Below, piece after piece: positions 1-8,355 of a stretch of DNA of 64,000 nucleotides (its first letter is position 1; every line of letters begins with the position of its first letter). The stretch is from the NCBI RefSeq assembly GCF_036689815.1, contig NZ_JBAHUR010000001.1, positions 397,020-461,019 of the forward strand, read 5' to 3'. The notes beneath the pieces were generated by a model, which saw only the letters and a program-made list of their open reading frames with translations, did not search any database and was not told where the DNA came from. Source of the stretch: Magnetovibrio sp. PR-2. GTDB taxonomy: Bacteria; Pseudomonadota; Alphaproteobacteria; Rhodospirillales; Magnetovibrionaceae. Made by a program: the position numbers and the translations under genes.

Positions 1-50
1 TTATAGATTAGCAATCACAGGTGGAATTATGGAATAATGTACTAGTTTTA

Positions 51-75
51 GAAGGGGATGCAACCCTTCATTTTT
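51..75 (+). terminator. Probable rho-independent terminator of a gene left of the window
   Basis: A 6-bp stem (GAAGGG 51-56, CCCTTC 64-69) with a 7-base loop is followed by a run of five T (71-75). No gene on the + strand ends inside the window before it, so it would serve a gene lying to the left. The rest of bases 1-180 holds nothing else I can name; a run of C lies near 91-98. Confidence 0.4.
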
Positions 76-180
76 ATGTGGTGCTGCTCACCCCCCCCTT
101 GACGAACCATCCCCTATATGAAAAACGAACGCATCGCTGTATCCTTGGCACAAACCTCCCCACCTTTATAAGAGCCCCCC

Positions 181-969
181 ATGCGCGCAGATTATTCCAC
201 CATCGTTGACGCTTCTGCCAGTGAAGAAGAAAAGCTGGATAAGCACTGGACTGACAATTGGGAGTCCATAGGTAATCAACGCCGCGCGCAGTGGAAGATT
301 AAGATGGGGCCCGAATTCGCTGTCGTTGACAGGTTTGCGCCGAAACCTCAGCCGGGGGGCTCGCTCATGCGTGTGTTGGACGGCGGGTGTGGGCTGGGGG
401 AGTGGTGCTTGCTGCTCAAAGACATGGGCTTTGAGCCCCATGGTCTGGACATCAGCACCCCCACCGTTGAGGCCTTGACGCAAGAGTTCCCGGACATGCA
501 CTTTGTGCGTGACGATATTCGCAACACCTCGTTTGCGGACAATCACTTCGATCTCTACATTTCCTGGGGCACGTTTGAGCACTTCGAAAACGGTCTACAA
601 GACTGTTTCGCCGAAGCGCTGCGGGTCATCAAGCCGGGCGGCAAGCTGATCATCACTGTGCCGTTCTACAACACCCGGCTGAAAAAGATCGATGGCGGCG
701 TGTTGCCGCAAAAAGGCGAGAACACGGAATTCTATCAATGGCGCTTGGAACAAGACGAGCTGCGCCAAGAGTTTGAAAAAGGCGGGTTCACTTGTGACCG
801 GATTGAACCGATTTACACCCGCGAGGGCCTGAACCGTCATTTGCACCACCGCTATGGCCTGCCTTATGGCCGTTTGACGTCTTTGTTGGCCATGGGCCTG
901 TCCGCGGTCATGCCGGCCAAAACCTTTGCACATATGTTGATCGGTGTCGGCACCAAGCCCCAAACTTAA
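181..969 (+). CDS. Class I SAM-dependent methyltransferase
   Basis: A 262-residue protein with a Rossmann-type methyltransferase core. Motif I is visible near residues 65-72 (VLDGGCGLGEW), followed by an acidic residue at the end of strand 2 (GLDIS), and a motif IV-like segment (DLYISWGTFEHF) and the post-motif ALRVIKPGGKLIITVP. These fit the Methyltransf_11/25 group, which methylates small molecules or lipids; the substrate cannot be read from the sequence. The C-terminal part (about 225-262) is hydrophobic and could touch the membrane. The start ATG at 181 is the first in frame; the upstream AAGAG is a weak ribosome site. It stands alone, followed by tRNA-Gly, so context gives no hint of substrate. 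Confidence 0.8.
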   Translation: MRADYSTIVDASASEEEKLDKHWTDNWESIGNQRRAQWKIKMGPEFAVVDRFAPKPQPGGSLMRVLDGGCGLGEWCLLLKDMGFEPHGLDISTPTVEALTQEFPDMHFVRDDIRNTSFADNHFDLYISWGTFEHFENGLQDCFAEALRVIKPGGKLIITVPFYNTRLKKIDGGVLPQKGENTEFYQWRLEQDELRQEFEKGGFTCDRIEPIYTREGLNRHLHHRYGLPYGRLTSLLAMGLSAVMPAKTFAHMLIGVGTKPQT

Positions 970-1032
970 GACGGCGGCGGGGCGATTTAGAGGTTGCCAA
1001 AAAACGCTCCCCCATAATAGGGTCTGGAGCAT

Positions 1033-1106
1033 GCGGATGTAGCTCAATGGTAGAGCAGAAGCTTCCCAAGCTTACGACGAGGGTTCGATTCCCTTCATCC
1101 GCTCCA
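1033..1106 (+). tRNA. tRNA-Gly (anticodon CCC)
   Basis: A 74-base cloverleaf: acceptor arm GCGGATG pairs with CATCCGC, the D arm is GCTC/GAGC around AATGGTA, the anticodon loop is TTCCCAA giving anticodon CCC, the T arm is GAGGG/CCCTT-like with TTCGATT, and the 3' end is TCCA with CCA encoded. The outermost anticodon-stem pair appears mismatched (G/A). CCC reads the glycine codon GGG. Confidence 0.95.
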
Positions 1107-1144
1107 TCCTTTTCATTTCCGCTTGCGTGCGCCACACTGTGGTC

Positions 1145-2383
1145 ATGACCGATCAGAACGAAACTTCCCCTACCGCCCTGTCCGGTGTTCGCGTCCTCGA
1201 CCTCACCCGCATTCTCGCGGGGCCGTTTTGCACGCAGATGTTGGGGGATTTGGGCGCCGACATTGTCAAAATCGAACGCCCCGGTGCGGGCGACGACACG
1301 CGGCACTGGGGGCCGAATTATATCAAAGACCCCGACGGGAACGACACGGGCGAAAGTGCCTACTTTGTGTCCGCCAACCGCAACAAGCGTTCCGTCGCCA
1401 TCGATCTCGCCCAGCCCGAAGGGGCAGCTGTGATTAGACAGCTTGCTGTGCAGTGTGATGTGGTGGTGGAAAACTTCAAGGTGGGGGGCTTGGCCAAGTA
1501 TGGCCTGAGCTATGACGACTTGAAGGCTGAAAACCCAGGCCTGATTTATTGTTCCATCACGGGCTTTGGACAAACTGGGCCTTACGCCGACCGGGCGGGG
1601 TATGATTTTTTGATCCAAGGTATGGGTGGCTTGATGAGTTTGGGCGGTGAGCCCGACGGTGCGCCGCAAAAAACCGGGGTCGCCATTTCCGATGTCATGT
1701 GCGGCATGTACGCTGCCACAGCCATCTTAGCGGCTTTGCGCCACCGCGATCAAACCGGGCAGGGGCAGTTTGTGGACCTCAGCCTGTTCGACACCCAAGT
1801 GGGGTGGCTCGTCAATCAGGGCATGAATTATTTGACCACCGGGGCGGTGCCGCAACGGCTTGGCAACGCGCACCCCAACATTGTGCCGTATCAAGCGTTT
1901 GCAGCGGTGGATGGCTATTTGATCTTAGCGGTTGGCAATGATGCGCAGTTTGAAAAGTTCTGCACCTTCGCCGGACTGAATCATTTGAGCGCAGACGAAG
2001 GCTTTGCCACCAACAATGCCCGGCTCAAAAACCGCGCGCGCCTGATTCCGGAGATTGAAGCTGTGCTGGCGCAAAAGCCTGTGGCGTATTGGTTGGACGG
2101 TCTTGCGCCGTTGGGAGTGCCGTGCGGCCCGGTGAACGATTTGGGCCAAGTGTTTGACGATGCTCAACTGAACCATCGTGAAATGGTGGTCGACTTGCCC
2201 CACGCAGCCGACCCGCGGGTGAACGTGCGCCAAATCGCAAACCCGTTGAAGTTGTCGGAGACACCGGTGAGCTATAGCCGCTCCGCCCCGGCTTTGGGCC
2301 AGCACACCGAAGAGGTCTTGCGCGAAATGTTGGCGTTATCCGACGACGAGATTGCCCGGTTGAAAAAAGCCGGGGTGATTTAA
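1145..2383 (+). CDS. CaiB/BaiF family III CoA-transferase
   Basis: About 412 residues, the usual length of the family. Family III CoA-transferases move CoA between organic acids through an aspartyl-CoA thioester. The N-terminus GVRVLDLTRILAGPFCTQ and the segment IVKIERPGAGD are typical. Comparison with formyl-CoA transferase puts the catalytic aspartate at D183 (GVAISDVMCG), which is present. The acid substrate cannot be decided; the acyl-CoA theme elsewhere in the window is compatible with a dicarboxylate or short-chain acid. I chose ATG 1145 over an upstream GTG at 1127 because the family match begins just after it. Its stop overlaps the stop of the convergent gene by four bases (TTAA). Confidence 0.85.
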   Translation: MTDQNETSPTALSGVRVLDLTRILAGPFCTQMLGDLGADIVKIERPGAGDDTRHWGPNYIKDPDGNDTGESAYFVSANRNKRSVAIDLAQPEGAAVIRQLAVQCDVVVENFKVGGLAKYGLSYDDLKAENPGLIYCSITGFGQTGPYADRAGYDFLIQGMGGLMSLGGEPDGAPQKTGVAISDVMCGMYAATAILAALRHRDQTGQGQFVDLSLFDTQVGWLVNQGMNYLTTGAVPQRLGNAHPNIVPYQAFAAVDGYLILAVGNDAQFEKFCTFAGLNHLSADEGFATNNARLKNRARLIPEIEAVLAQKPVAYWLDGLAPLGVPCGPVNDLGQVFDDAQLNHREMVVDLPHAADPRVNVRQIANPLKLSETPVSYSRSAPALGQHTEEVLREMLALSDDEIARLKKAGVI

Positions 2384-3120
2384 CCCCGGAACGGCTGATC
2401 GCCCTCCAGCACAGGACCCGGCATACCGTCGTCCATGTTCATGTAAGAGCCTGAGATGACCTGCATCCCGGCGATGCGCGCAAGCTTGGCAAGCTCCAGG
2501 GTCGGCACGCCCAATAGCCAGGTGGGCAAACGACGGTGGGAGGCGCGCAGGGCAAACAATTGGAAAATCTTTCCTGCCAGTTTCAAATCCAACGGCTTGT
2601 CTTCCAAGTCCAAGGTCACGCCGCCGTAGTTCAAGTTGGCGAACGGGGTGAAGTCGGCGTGTTCTTTTTCGGGCCGCGCAATCCAGGTGTCGAAAAACGC
2701 CATGAGGGGAATGGTGATGTCGTCCATGGTTTCCATGGACAGGCTTTTGGGGAATTCGACGATTTCGGGCACGATCTGTTTGCGTTCATCGTCGGAAAGG
2801 ACACGAAGTTCCTCGGTCACTTCGCCTGCGGCTTCTTTGGTGGCGAGTGCGACGGAGTTGATGCGCACCACCAAACGGATAGGCTCTCCCAACTTGGCGG
2901 AACGTTGCAGGGCTTGCAAAGCTTGGGTGAGGTACTTCACTTGGTGCATCATGGTGGCCTCGACCGTGGGATGGCGATCTAAGGGGTTGAGGCCTTTGAT
3001 GACCGCGCCGTCTTCGGATCGCATAATCGGCAGGGCGTAAAACATATCCACAGCAGGGCGGTCAACGGCCCAAACGGGACGATAGATAATGTCTTGTGTA
3101 GCACCTTCAGGAATTTTCAC
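2380..3120 (-). CDS. Hypothetical protein, possibly a degenerate EAL-type domain
   Basis: About 246 residues from a GTG at 3120, which has AAAGG seven bases upstream; a longer reading would need a TTG at 3141. The order of segments recalls the EAL (c-di-GMP phosphodiesterase) fold: an opening IIYRPVWAV, a LVVRINSVAL segment like the family's N-x-S strand, a VPEIVEFP strand where E-x-x-E normally sits, a VTLDLEDKPLDL strand and a late MQVISGSYMN. The metal-binding EAL and DDFG motifs are absent, so if it is related it cannot hydrolyse c-di-GMP in the normal way and would be a binding or structural protein. This is an inference from the pattern only. No membrane segment or signal peptide is visible. 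Confidence 0.5.
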   Translation of the reverse strand: MKIPEGATQDIIYRPVWAVDRPAVDMFYALPIMRSEDGAVIKGLNPLDRHPTVEATMMHQVKYLTQALQALQRSAKLGEPIRLVVRINSVALATKEAAGEVTEELRVLSDDERKQIVPEIVEFPKSLSMETMDDITIPLMAFFDTWIARPEKEHADFTPFANLNYGGVTLDLEDKPLDLKLAGKIFQLFALRASHRRLPTWLLGVPTLELAKLARIAGMQVISGSYMNMDDGMPGPVLEGDQPFRG

Positions 3121-3255
3121 GCAAAAGCCTTTTGAACACAAAAGTTATGGTCCAGAGCATTGGACGCGGGATTTGGAAAAGTATAAGCTCCCGACGCAAA
3201 TTGTCATGCATTGTGTGACCATTTAATACTTTTTCACTGCCAGCCGGATTCAGAC

Positions 3256-3735
3256 ATGAACGATAACGATAACGATAACGATAACGACACAGCGGCCTCG
3301 CCGGAACAGGCCATGCCCACGGGTGCTCAAGCCGAAGCCCAGGTGTTCAGCGCCATTGTGCGCTACATCGCGGAACGCCTAACAGAGATCGAACCGGATG
3401 TGGATCCGGGCGATTTGGCACCGACGGGTCAGTTGTTTATCGAGTTGGCGGACGCGTTTGAAGCCACCAGCGGCTTTGAATTCGATCAAGACCAGGCTTT
3501 GCCCTTATCCCATGCCTTTGCCATGTTGGAAGGCGGCATGCGGGTTTTGGCGGAACAAGCGACCGAATCCGGTCACACCAATGCGGCGGCAAAAATGGAA
3601 TGGGCGGCGATCAAAGCGCGCGCCATGACAGGCATTTTGGAAACGAACCATATGTCGGGATCGGGTGGGATCATCGCTTTTGGTTTGGAGGATGAGGCTG
3701 AGGCCGCCACCGAGTCTACAGACAAGCCCAGTTAA
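3256..3735 (+). CDS. Hypothetical acidic protein with N-terminal Asn-Asp repeat
   Basis: A 159-residue protein I do not recognise. It opens with five Asn-Asp pairs coded by a perfect hexanucleotide repeat, followed by a region rich in A, E and Q (EAQVFSAIVRYIAERLTEIEPDVD), and helical text to about residue 130. No signal peptide or membrane segment is seen. I start at ATG 3256 because the upstream extension has only a TTG start at 3211 and unlikely composition. The stop overlaps the stop of the convergent gene by four bases, which supports both being real. Confidence 0.6.
   Translation: MNDNDNDNDNDTAASPEQAMPTGAQAEAQVFSAIVRYIAERLTEIEPDVDPGDLAPTGQLFIELADAFEATSGFEFDQDQALPLSHAFAMLEGGMRVLAEQATESGHTNAAAKMEWAAIKARAMTGILETNHMSGSGGIIAFGLEDEAEAATESTDKPS
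3259..3288 (+). repeat. Hexanucleotide tandem repeat (AACGAT) inside a gene start
   Basis: Immediately after the start codon, AACGAT is repeated four times and followed by AACGAC. It codes for alternating Asn and Asp. Length change in steps of six would keep the frame, so it could vary the tail length without switching the gene off. Confidence 0.8.
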
Positions 3736-4118
3736 GTGTCGCTTTCTGTGATTAAGCGTCCAAATTTACGCGCCAGTTGACGCAGTTCGCGTCTTTCGAA
3801 CTTCAGGCTCTGCATATATTCGTCCTCGCCGCCAAGGTGTTGCAGCTTGTCCAGCTGCGCCATGACCTTTTCCAGCACATCTTTGGCGGTTTCGATTTGT
3901 GCGGGCAAGGCGTCGTCTATGATCAGGTCTTGATCCATCATCATCTGGGAATAGGCGTCAAAGTCGTCTTCGGCCAGTCGGTTGAGCTGCTGGTCGAGCT
4001 CTTTCCAAATCTCTGCCCAAGCGTCGCAAAGGGCCTTTTGGTCGGGGCTCGGGTTTGAGACCTCTTCCAAATAGACCATGACGCGGACGAATTGCCAGAC
4101 GGTGAAGCTGATGTGCAC
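3732..4118 (-). CDS. Hypothetical helical protein
   Basis: About 128 residues, unrecognised. The composition is helical and charged, with a likely coiled coil in the last 60 residues (IETAKDVLEKVMAQLDKLQ, then FERRELRQLARKFGRL). No membrane segment, metal ligands or catalytic motif are seen. The start is uncertain: GTG 4118 has GGGAA upstream, while ATG 4079 (MVYLEEVSN) and TTG 4133 are alternatives. It converges on the Asn-Asp repeat gene with overlapping stops and is divergent from the histidine kinase at 4264, leaving about 145 bases that must hold both promoters. Confidence 0.55.
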   Translation of the reverse strand: MHISFTVWQFVRVMVYLEEVSNPSPDQKALCDAWAEIWKELDQQLNRLAEDDFDAYSQMMMDQDLIIDDALPAQIETAKDVLEKVMAQLDKLQHLGGEDEYMQSLKFERRELRQLARKFGRLITESDT

Positions 4119-4263
4119 GGGTGCGGTTCCCAAGTTTGTGGGTGTTGGGGCCTACTTTAGGTTTGACGCGCCTGCTCTGTAAAGGCGTTGTTTGCTTGTC
4201 ATAGATTGCCAGCCTACCTAAGATAATCCAGCGCTCGAACCTGCGGGGTTTGAGCATACCAAT

Positions 4264-6618
4264 ATGTTTGGGATTTTTATGCGCCCAGGATTTAAACGAC
4301 GCGCAGTGCTGATCGGCATCGTCACATTGACGTTGGCCGGGGTCTTGGCTTTGTTCGGATTGCAAATGATCCAGCGCGTCGATGCGGTTCAAGACCGCTG
4401 GGCCGCCTACAACAAACAAGCTGCTGAGGCCCAGCGTATTTTGGACCTCGTTTCCCGCAATATGGGCTACGGCGGTTTCATCCATCATTTTAAAAACTTC
4501 GTTTTGCGCCAGGATATGGACTATTTGCCCTTGGTGATCGAAAAGCGCGATGCGATTTATGAAGACATCAACCAGTTAAAGGTCTTCGTCATTCGCGACG
4601 AAGAAAAGGATGCGTTGCGTGATTTGCGCAGTGTCTTTGATGAATATGCTGTCAACATAGCGGTCGCCACCAATGCCATGAAATCCGGGCTTAAGCCGGT
4701 GGAAGTCGACAAATTGGTCAAAGTTGACGACACCCCGGCGTTGGCTGCAATTGCGGTGCTGTATCATTCGTTCCTGACACGGCGGCGGATTGCGGAAAGT
4801 GAAATCAATCGGGCCACGTCAGCCGCATCGTCCATGGGCTGGATCATCTTGGCGGCCATGCCTGTTGTGATCGGTTTGGGTTTTATGCTGATCATGTTTT
4901 TGCGCCGCGTCACGGTGGCCAACGCGAACTTGTCCGAAGTGCGCGATGAGTTGTCCATGCTGTTGCGCCAAGCGCCGGACGCTATTTTGCATGTTGCTGG
5001 TGACGGTTCGATCTTGCGCGCCAATGACCGGGCGTTGACGTTGTTTGGGTATTCCAATGAAGAATTCCAGGGCAAGCGTGTCGAAGATTTGATCCCCAAT
5101 CGCTTCAGCACGCAACACACGGGTCAGCGAAAAGTCGGGTTTGATCAGGTCGCTCAACGCCCAGGCGGAAAGGGCGCGGTGATGACCGCCAAGACGCGCA
5201 GCGGCGAAGACATCCCTGTCGACATCAGCCTCAACTTCACCATGTCCAGCGGCAAACGCATCGCCACTGTGATTGTGCGCGATATCACCGAACGCAAACG
5301 CGCCGAAGACGCTTTGCGCCAGGCGCGCGATGAATTGGAACAACGCGTGCGCGAACGCACCCGCGAACTGGTGCGGCGCACGGGTGAATTGGAAGGCGAA
5401 ATCGCAGAGCGTAAGCGGGCGGAAACTCAGCTGGTGCAATCGGCAAAAATGGCCACCATCGGTCAAATGGCGTCCGGCATTACGCACGAGCTGAACCAGC
5501 CGATGAACATTATGCGCATGGGGGTTGAGGCCGCGCAGTTGCAGGTCGAGCGGGGTCAAGCCGATATCTCGTCTCTGAGCGAGACTTTGGAAAAGGTCGA
5601 AGGACAAATCTTGCGCATGTCCGAAATCATCAACCACATGCGCGTCTACGCCCGACAAGACCGGGATACGAATGTGGTGTTCAATGCCTTTGATGCCGTG
5701 CAAGAAGGCTGCAAATTGTTCGAGGGTCAGCTCATGGGTCTGGATATCAAGCTGATCACGGAAATTCCGTCTTGCAAAGGTGCCATCGAATGCTGTGCCG
5801 TCTTGGGTCATGCGACGCGGATGGAGCAGGTGGTGTTGAATCTCCTGAGCAATGCCCGTGACGCCATACTCGAAAAACGCGAAAAAACCGGCCAAGATTT
5901 CACGGGCGAAACCAGGGTGAAGTACATGGCCGATGAGACCGCCCAAGAAGTGGTCATCGAAGTTGAGGACAACGGTGGGGGCATCAGCGACGATGTCTTG
6001 CCACATATTTTTGCGCCGTTTGTGACCACCAAAGACAGCGGTCAGGGAACCGGCCTGGGCCTTTCGATTAGTTATTCCATCGTCGAAGGCATGGGCGGGT
6101 CGATCTCTGCGACAAACGGTGAGACGGGGGCCTGCATCACCATGCGCTTCCCCATGGCCAGCGAAGAGCAGATCGAACGGGCGAACGCATTGTTGGAGCA
6201 GCAGCAACACACCATTGCTGAGGTCGCCCCCCATGTGGTGGCTGTGAGCGGCGATCGCCATAAGGTTTTGGTGGTGGACGACGAAACCAACGCGGCGCAC
6301 AGCCTTTCTGACTTTTTACAAGACCAAGGTTATTTGGTGTACACCGCCTACAATGGCGAAGAAGCCCTGCATATTCACCATTCGGATCCGGTGGACGCCA
6401 TCATTACCGATTTGCGTATGCCTGTGATGGGGGGCCAAGCTCTGATTCGTGAAGTGCGCAAGGTAAGCCCGATGCTGCCGGTGTTTGTGATGACCGGGCA
6501 CGCGGATCCTGAAAGTGATGAGCTAGTCCAAGACGTGGAGGTCGTCGAAGTGTGGCGAAAACCCATCAGTTTGGGCGCGGTCGCTAAGCGTTTGGACGAG
6601 GTCTGCTCTCTTCCTTAG
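4264..6618 (+). CDS. Membrane-bound hybrid sensor histidine kinase with receiver domain
   Basis: 784 residues. Order: a membrane segment near 12-33, an extracytoplasmic sensor of about 150 residues, a second membrane segment near 190-215, a PAS domain from about 235 (LLRQAPDAILHVAGDGSI) with its PAC tail, a long coiled coil (ERKRAEDALRQARDELEQ and after), a dimerisation domain with phospho-acceptor His408 (GITHELNQP), an ATPase domain with N box (NLLSNARDAI) and G boxes (VEDNGGGI, GTGLGLSI), and a C-terminal receiver with phospho-acceptor Asp716 (IITDLRMP). The HELNQP form is that of the HWE-unlike, NtrY/FixL-type kinases. It converges on two LuxR-type regulators and shares its stop bases with the nearer one, so a phosphorelay to them is likely. 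The signal is unknown. Confidence 0.9.
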   Translation: MFGIFMRPGFKRRAVLIGIVTLTLAGVLALFGLQMIQRVDAVQDRWAAYNKQAAEAQRILDLVSRNMGYGGFIHHFKNFVLRQDMDYLPLVIEKRDAIYEDINQLKVFVIRDEEKDALRDLRSVFDEYAVNIAVATNAMKSGLKPVEVDKLVKVDDTPALAAIAVLYHSFLTRRRIAESEINRATSAASSMGWIILAAMPVVIGLGFMLIMFLRRVTVANANLSEVRDELSMLLRQAPDAILHVAGDGSILRANDRALTLFGYSNEEFQGKRVEDLIPNRFSTQHTGQRKVGFDQVAQRPGGKGAVMTAKTRSGEDIPVDISLNFTMSSGKRIATVIVRDITERKRAEDALRQARDELEQRVRERTRELVRRTGELEGEIAERKRAETQLVQSAKMATIGQMASGITHELNQPMNIMRMGVEAAQLQVERGQADISSLSETLEKVEGQILRMSEIINHMRVYARQDRDTNVVFNAFDAVQEGCKLFEGQLMGLDIKLITEIPSCKGAIECCAVLGHATRMEQVVLNLLSNARDAILEKREKTGQDFTGETRVKYMADETAQEVVIEVEDNGGGISDDVLPHIFAPFVTTKDSGQGTGLGLSISYSIVEGMGGSISATNGETGACITMRFPMASEEQIERANALLEQQQHTIAEVAPHVVAVSGDRHKVLVVDDETNAAHSLSDFLQDQGYLVYTAYNGEEALHIHHSDPVDAIITDLRMPVMGGQALIREVRKVSPMLPVFVMTGHADPESDELVQDVEVVEVWRKPISLGAVAKRLDEVCSLP

Positions 6619-7289
6619 CCGCTCCAGTTGGGTTGTAGCGCCATGCGGACCGCTTGGGCGCGGTTGTTGGCGCCGATTTTGCGATAGATGTTTTTCACAT
6701 GAATTTTGATGGTGGCTTCCTGGACGCTGATTTCGTTGGCGATTTGTTTGTTGGTGAGGCCACCGGCCAAAAGGTTCAACACCCCCAATTCACGTGGGCT
6801 GAGCGTGTCGAATCGCTCAGCTTGCACAATTATTGTTGTCTGCCCAGGGAGGCTGGTTCCACTCTCGTCCTTGGGAGGGATGTTATTTGACGGTGCTTCT
6901 AACAAGTCGGTTGGCACATAACTCTCACCGGACAACACCAGTTGCAAGGCGCTCATCAAGACTTTGCTCCCAGAACTTTTGGGAATGAAACCGGCTACGC
7001 CGACGTCAATGGCGTGGCGAATCAATCCGGGGTCCGTAACGCCCGACAAGATCACAACGGGGATGTCCGCAAAGCTTTTGACCAAGGTGCGCAGGCTGTT
7101 GATGCCACGCATGCCAGGCATATTTAAATCCGTCAAAATCAGATGCAGTTCATCGAGTTCCTGCCCAAGTTGGAGCAGTTCGTCAAAGGTTCCGGCTTCG
7201 CGGATGGTAACGGACTGATCAAGATCGTTGAGAAAAGGCCTGAGCCCGTCCCGGATAAGCTTATGATCGTCCGCGAGGATGATGTTCAT
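6615..7289 (-). CDS. LuxR/NarL-type response regulator (copy 1)
   Basis: 224 residues from ATG 7289 (two codons after an alternative GTG). The receiver domain carries acidic residues DD near position 8-9, phospho-acceptor Asp54 (ILTDLNMPG), the Thr/Ser position (VILSG) and the Lys (IPKSSG). After a linker of about 35 residues comes a C-terminal LuxR helix-turn-helix (LSPRELGVLNLLAGGLTNKQ). It would be phosphorylated by a histidine kinase and bind DNA as a dimer. It is closely related to the regulator at 7441-8109 and lies directly downstream of it; the facing hybrid kinase is the likely partner. Targets are unknown. Confidence 0.9.
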   Translation of the reverse strand: MNIILADDHKLIRDGLRPFLNDLDQSVTIREAGTFDELLQLGQELDELHLILTDLNMPGMRGINSLRTLVKSFADIPVVILSGVTDPGLIRHAIDVGVAGFIPKSSGSKVLMSALQLVLSGESYVPTDLLEAPSNNIPPKDESGTSLPGQTTIIVQAERFDTLSPRELGVLNLLAGGLTNKQIANEISVQEATIKIHVKNIYRKIGANNRAQAVRMALQPNWSG

Positions 7290-7440
7290 GTGCACGCGCC
7301 CTAAAGAACGACGTTTTTGTTATGGTCCACTTCTTGGTGACCATACCAAAATCAGGGGCTTGAAAGTGGGTGCACAGGTAGTAATTTATAAGGATAATGT
7401 ATTACGGGTTAAAAATGTTAATACGAAGGGGGTAGGCCGG

Positions 7441-8109
7441 TTAGGTTGGCTCCCAACCCGATTGCAGGGTAATTTTGACCGCTTGGGCGCGGTTGCCGGC
7501 GCCGATTTTGCGGTACACGTTGCGCACGTGGATCTTTACGGTGATTTCCTGCAGGTCCAGCTCGCGGGCAATTTGTTTGTTGGTTTTGCCATCGACCAAA
7601 TGGGTCAGGATTTCAGCTTCGCGCTGGGTCAGGGTGGCGAATTTGGGATCGACTTCCTGGTTTGCGGTTTTGCTGGGCTGATTGAGAATGCTGTCGTCTT
7701 CGAGTGTGGGCGTGGACGAAAAGGCGTCCGACGGCAGGTATTTTTCACCGGCCAACACCAAACGCAACGCGTTGACCATGGCCATTCCGCCAATGTTTTT
7801 AGGGATATAGCCCGACACGCCAAAATCCAGTGCGGCAATGACGTCTTTGCGGTTGTAGTGTCCAGACAAAATCACGATGGGAACGTCTGGATAGGATTTG
7901 GCGAAATTCGTGATGCCGCTGAACCCGTTCATGCCGGGCATTTTCAAATCCAACAAGATCAAGTCCAGCTTACCGGCCTCTTTGGCTTTAGCTTCCGCGC
8001 CGGGTAAATTTTCGGCTTCTAAGACCTCAACGTCGCCGTCGAGCTCATCCAAAAACGGACGAATACCCTCACGTACCAAAGTGTGGTCGTCGGCAAATAA
8101 AATACGCAT
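7441..8109 (-). CDS. LuxR/NarL-type response regulator (copy 2)
   Basis: 222 residues. Receiver domain with phospho-acceptor Asp54 (LILLDLKMPG), VILSG and IPKNIG segments, a linker, then a LuxR helix-turn-helix (LTQREAEILTHLVDGKTNKQ). It is a clear paralogue of the neighbour at 6615-7289: both share the phrases IGA.NRAQAV and TIKIHV/TVKIHV in the DNA-binding domain. The 145 bases between the two copies contain AT-rich DNA with TTAA pairs near 7408-7421, so copy 1 may have its own promoter. Divergent from GAPDH. Confidence 0.9.
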   Translation of the reverse strand: MRILFADDHTLVREGIRPFLDELDGDVEVLEAENLPGAEAKAKEAGKLDLILLDLKMPGMNGFSGITNFAKSYPDVPIVILSGHYNRKDVIAALDFGVSGYIPKNIGGMAMVNALRLVLAGEKYLPSDAFSSTPTLEDDSILNQPSKTANQEVDPKFATLTQREAEILTHLVDGKTNKQIARELDLQEITVKIHVRNVYRKIGAGNRAQAVKITLQSGWEPT

Positions 8110-8355
8110 ATGGATCCGTTCCGTTATCCCAATGTGGCGATGTTATCTATTGATTATTTTTATCGCCACCATCCCTTATCCTTTAGACTAAGGCGAACGA
8201 GGGGGGCGGGGCAAGGGAACTGTGCGCAGAAAGTGCAATTTTCTCAAATTTACCAGTTAAATAGTGTGTTGGATGAGCATTCAGATCGACCGTCATAAAA
8301 CAGTCGTATATTCTGCGTAGGAACCTTATAACGACGTCTTTAGGGGTATAGTTCT

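Noticed and set aside
4819-6300. Long open frame antisense to the hybrid histidine kinase
   Set aside because: It mirrors the kinase, has no family features, and reads as His/Arg/Gln-rich shadow text common opposite GC-rich genes.
7405-7425. CtrA binding site between the two response regulators
   Set aside because: TTAA pairs are five bases apart rather than seven and lack the trailing C, so the match is too weak.
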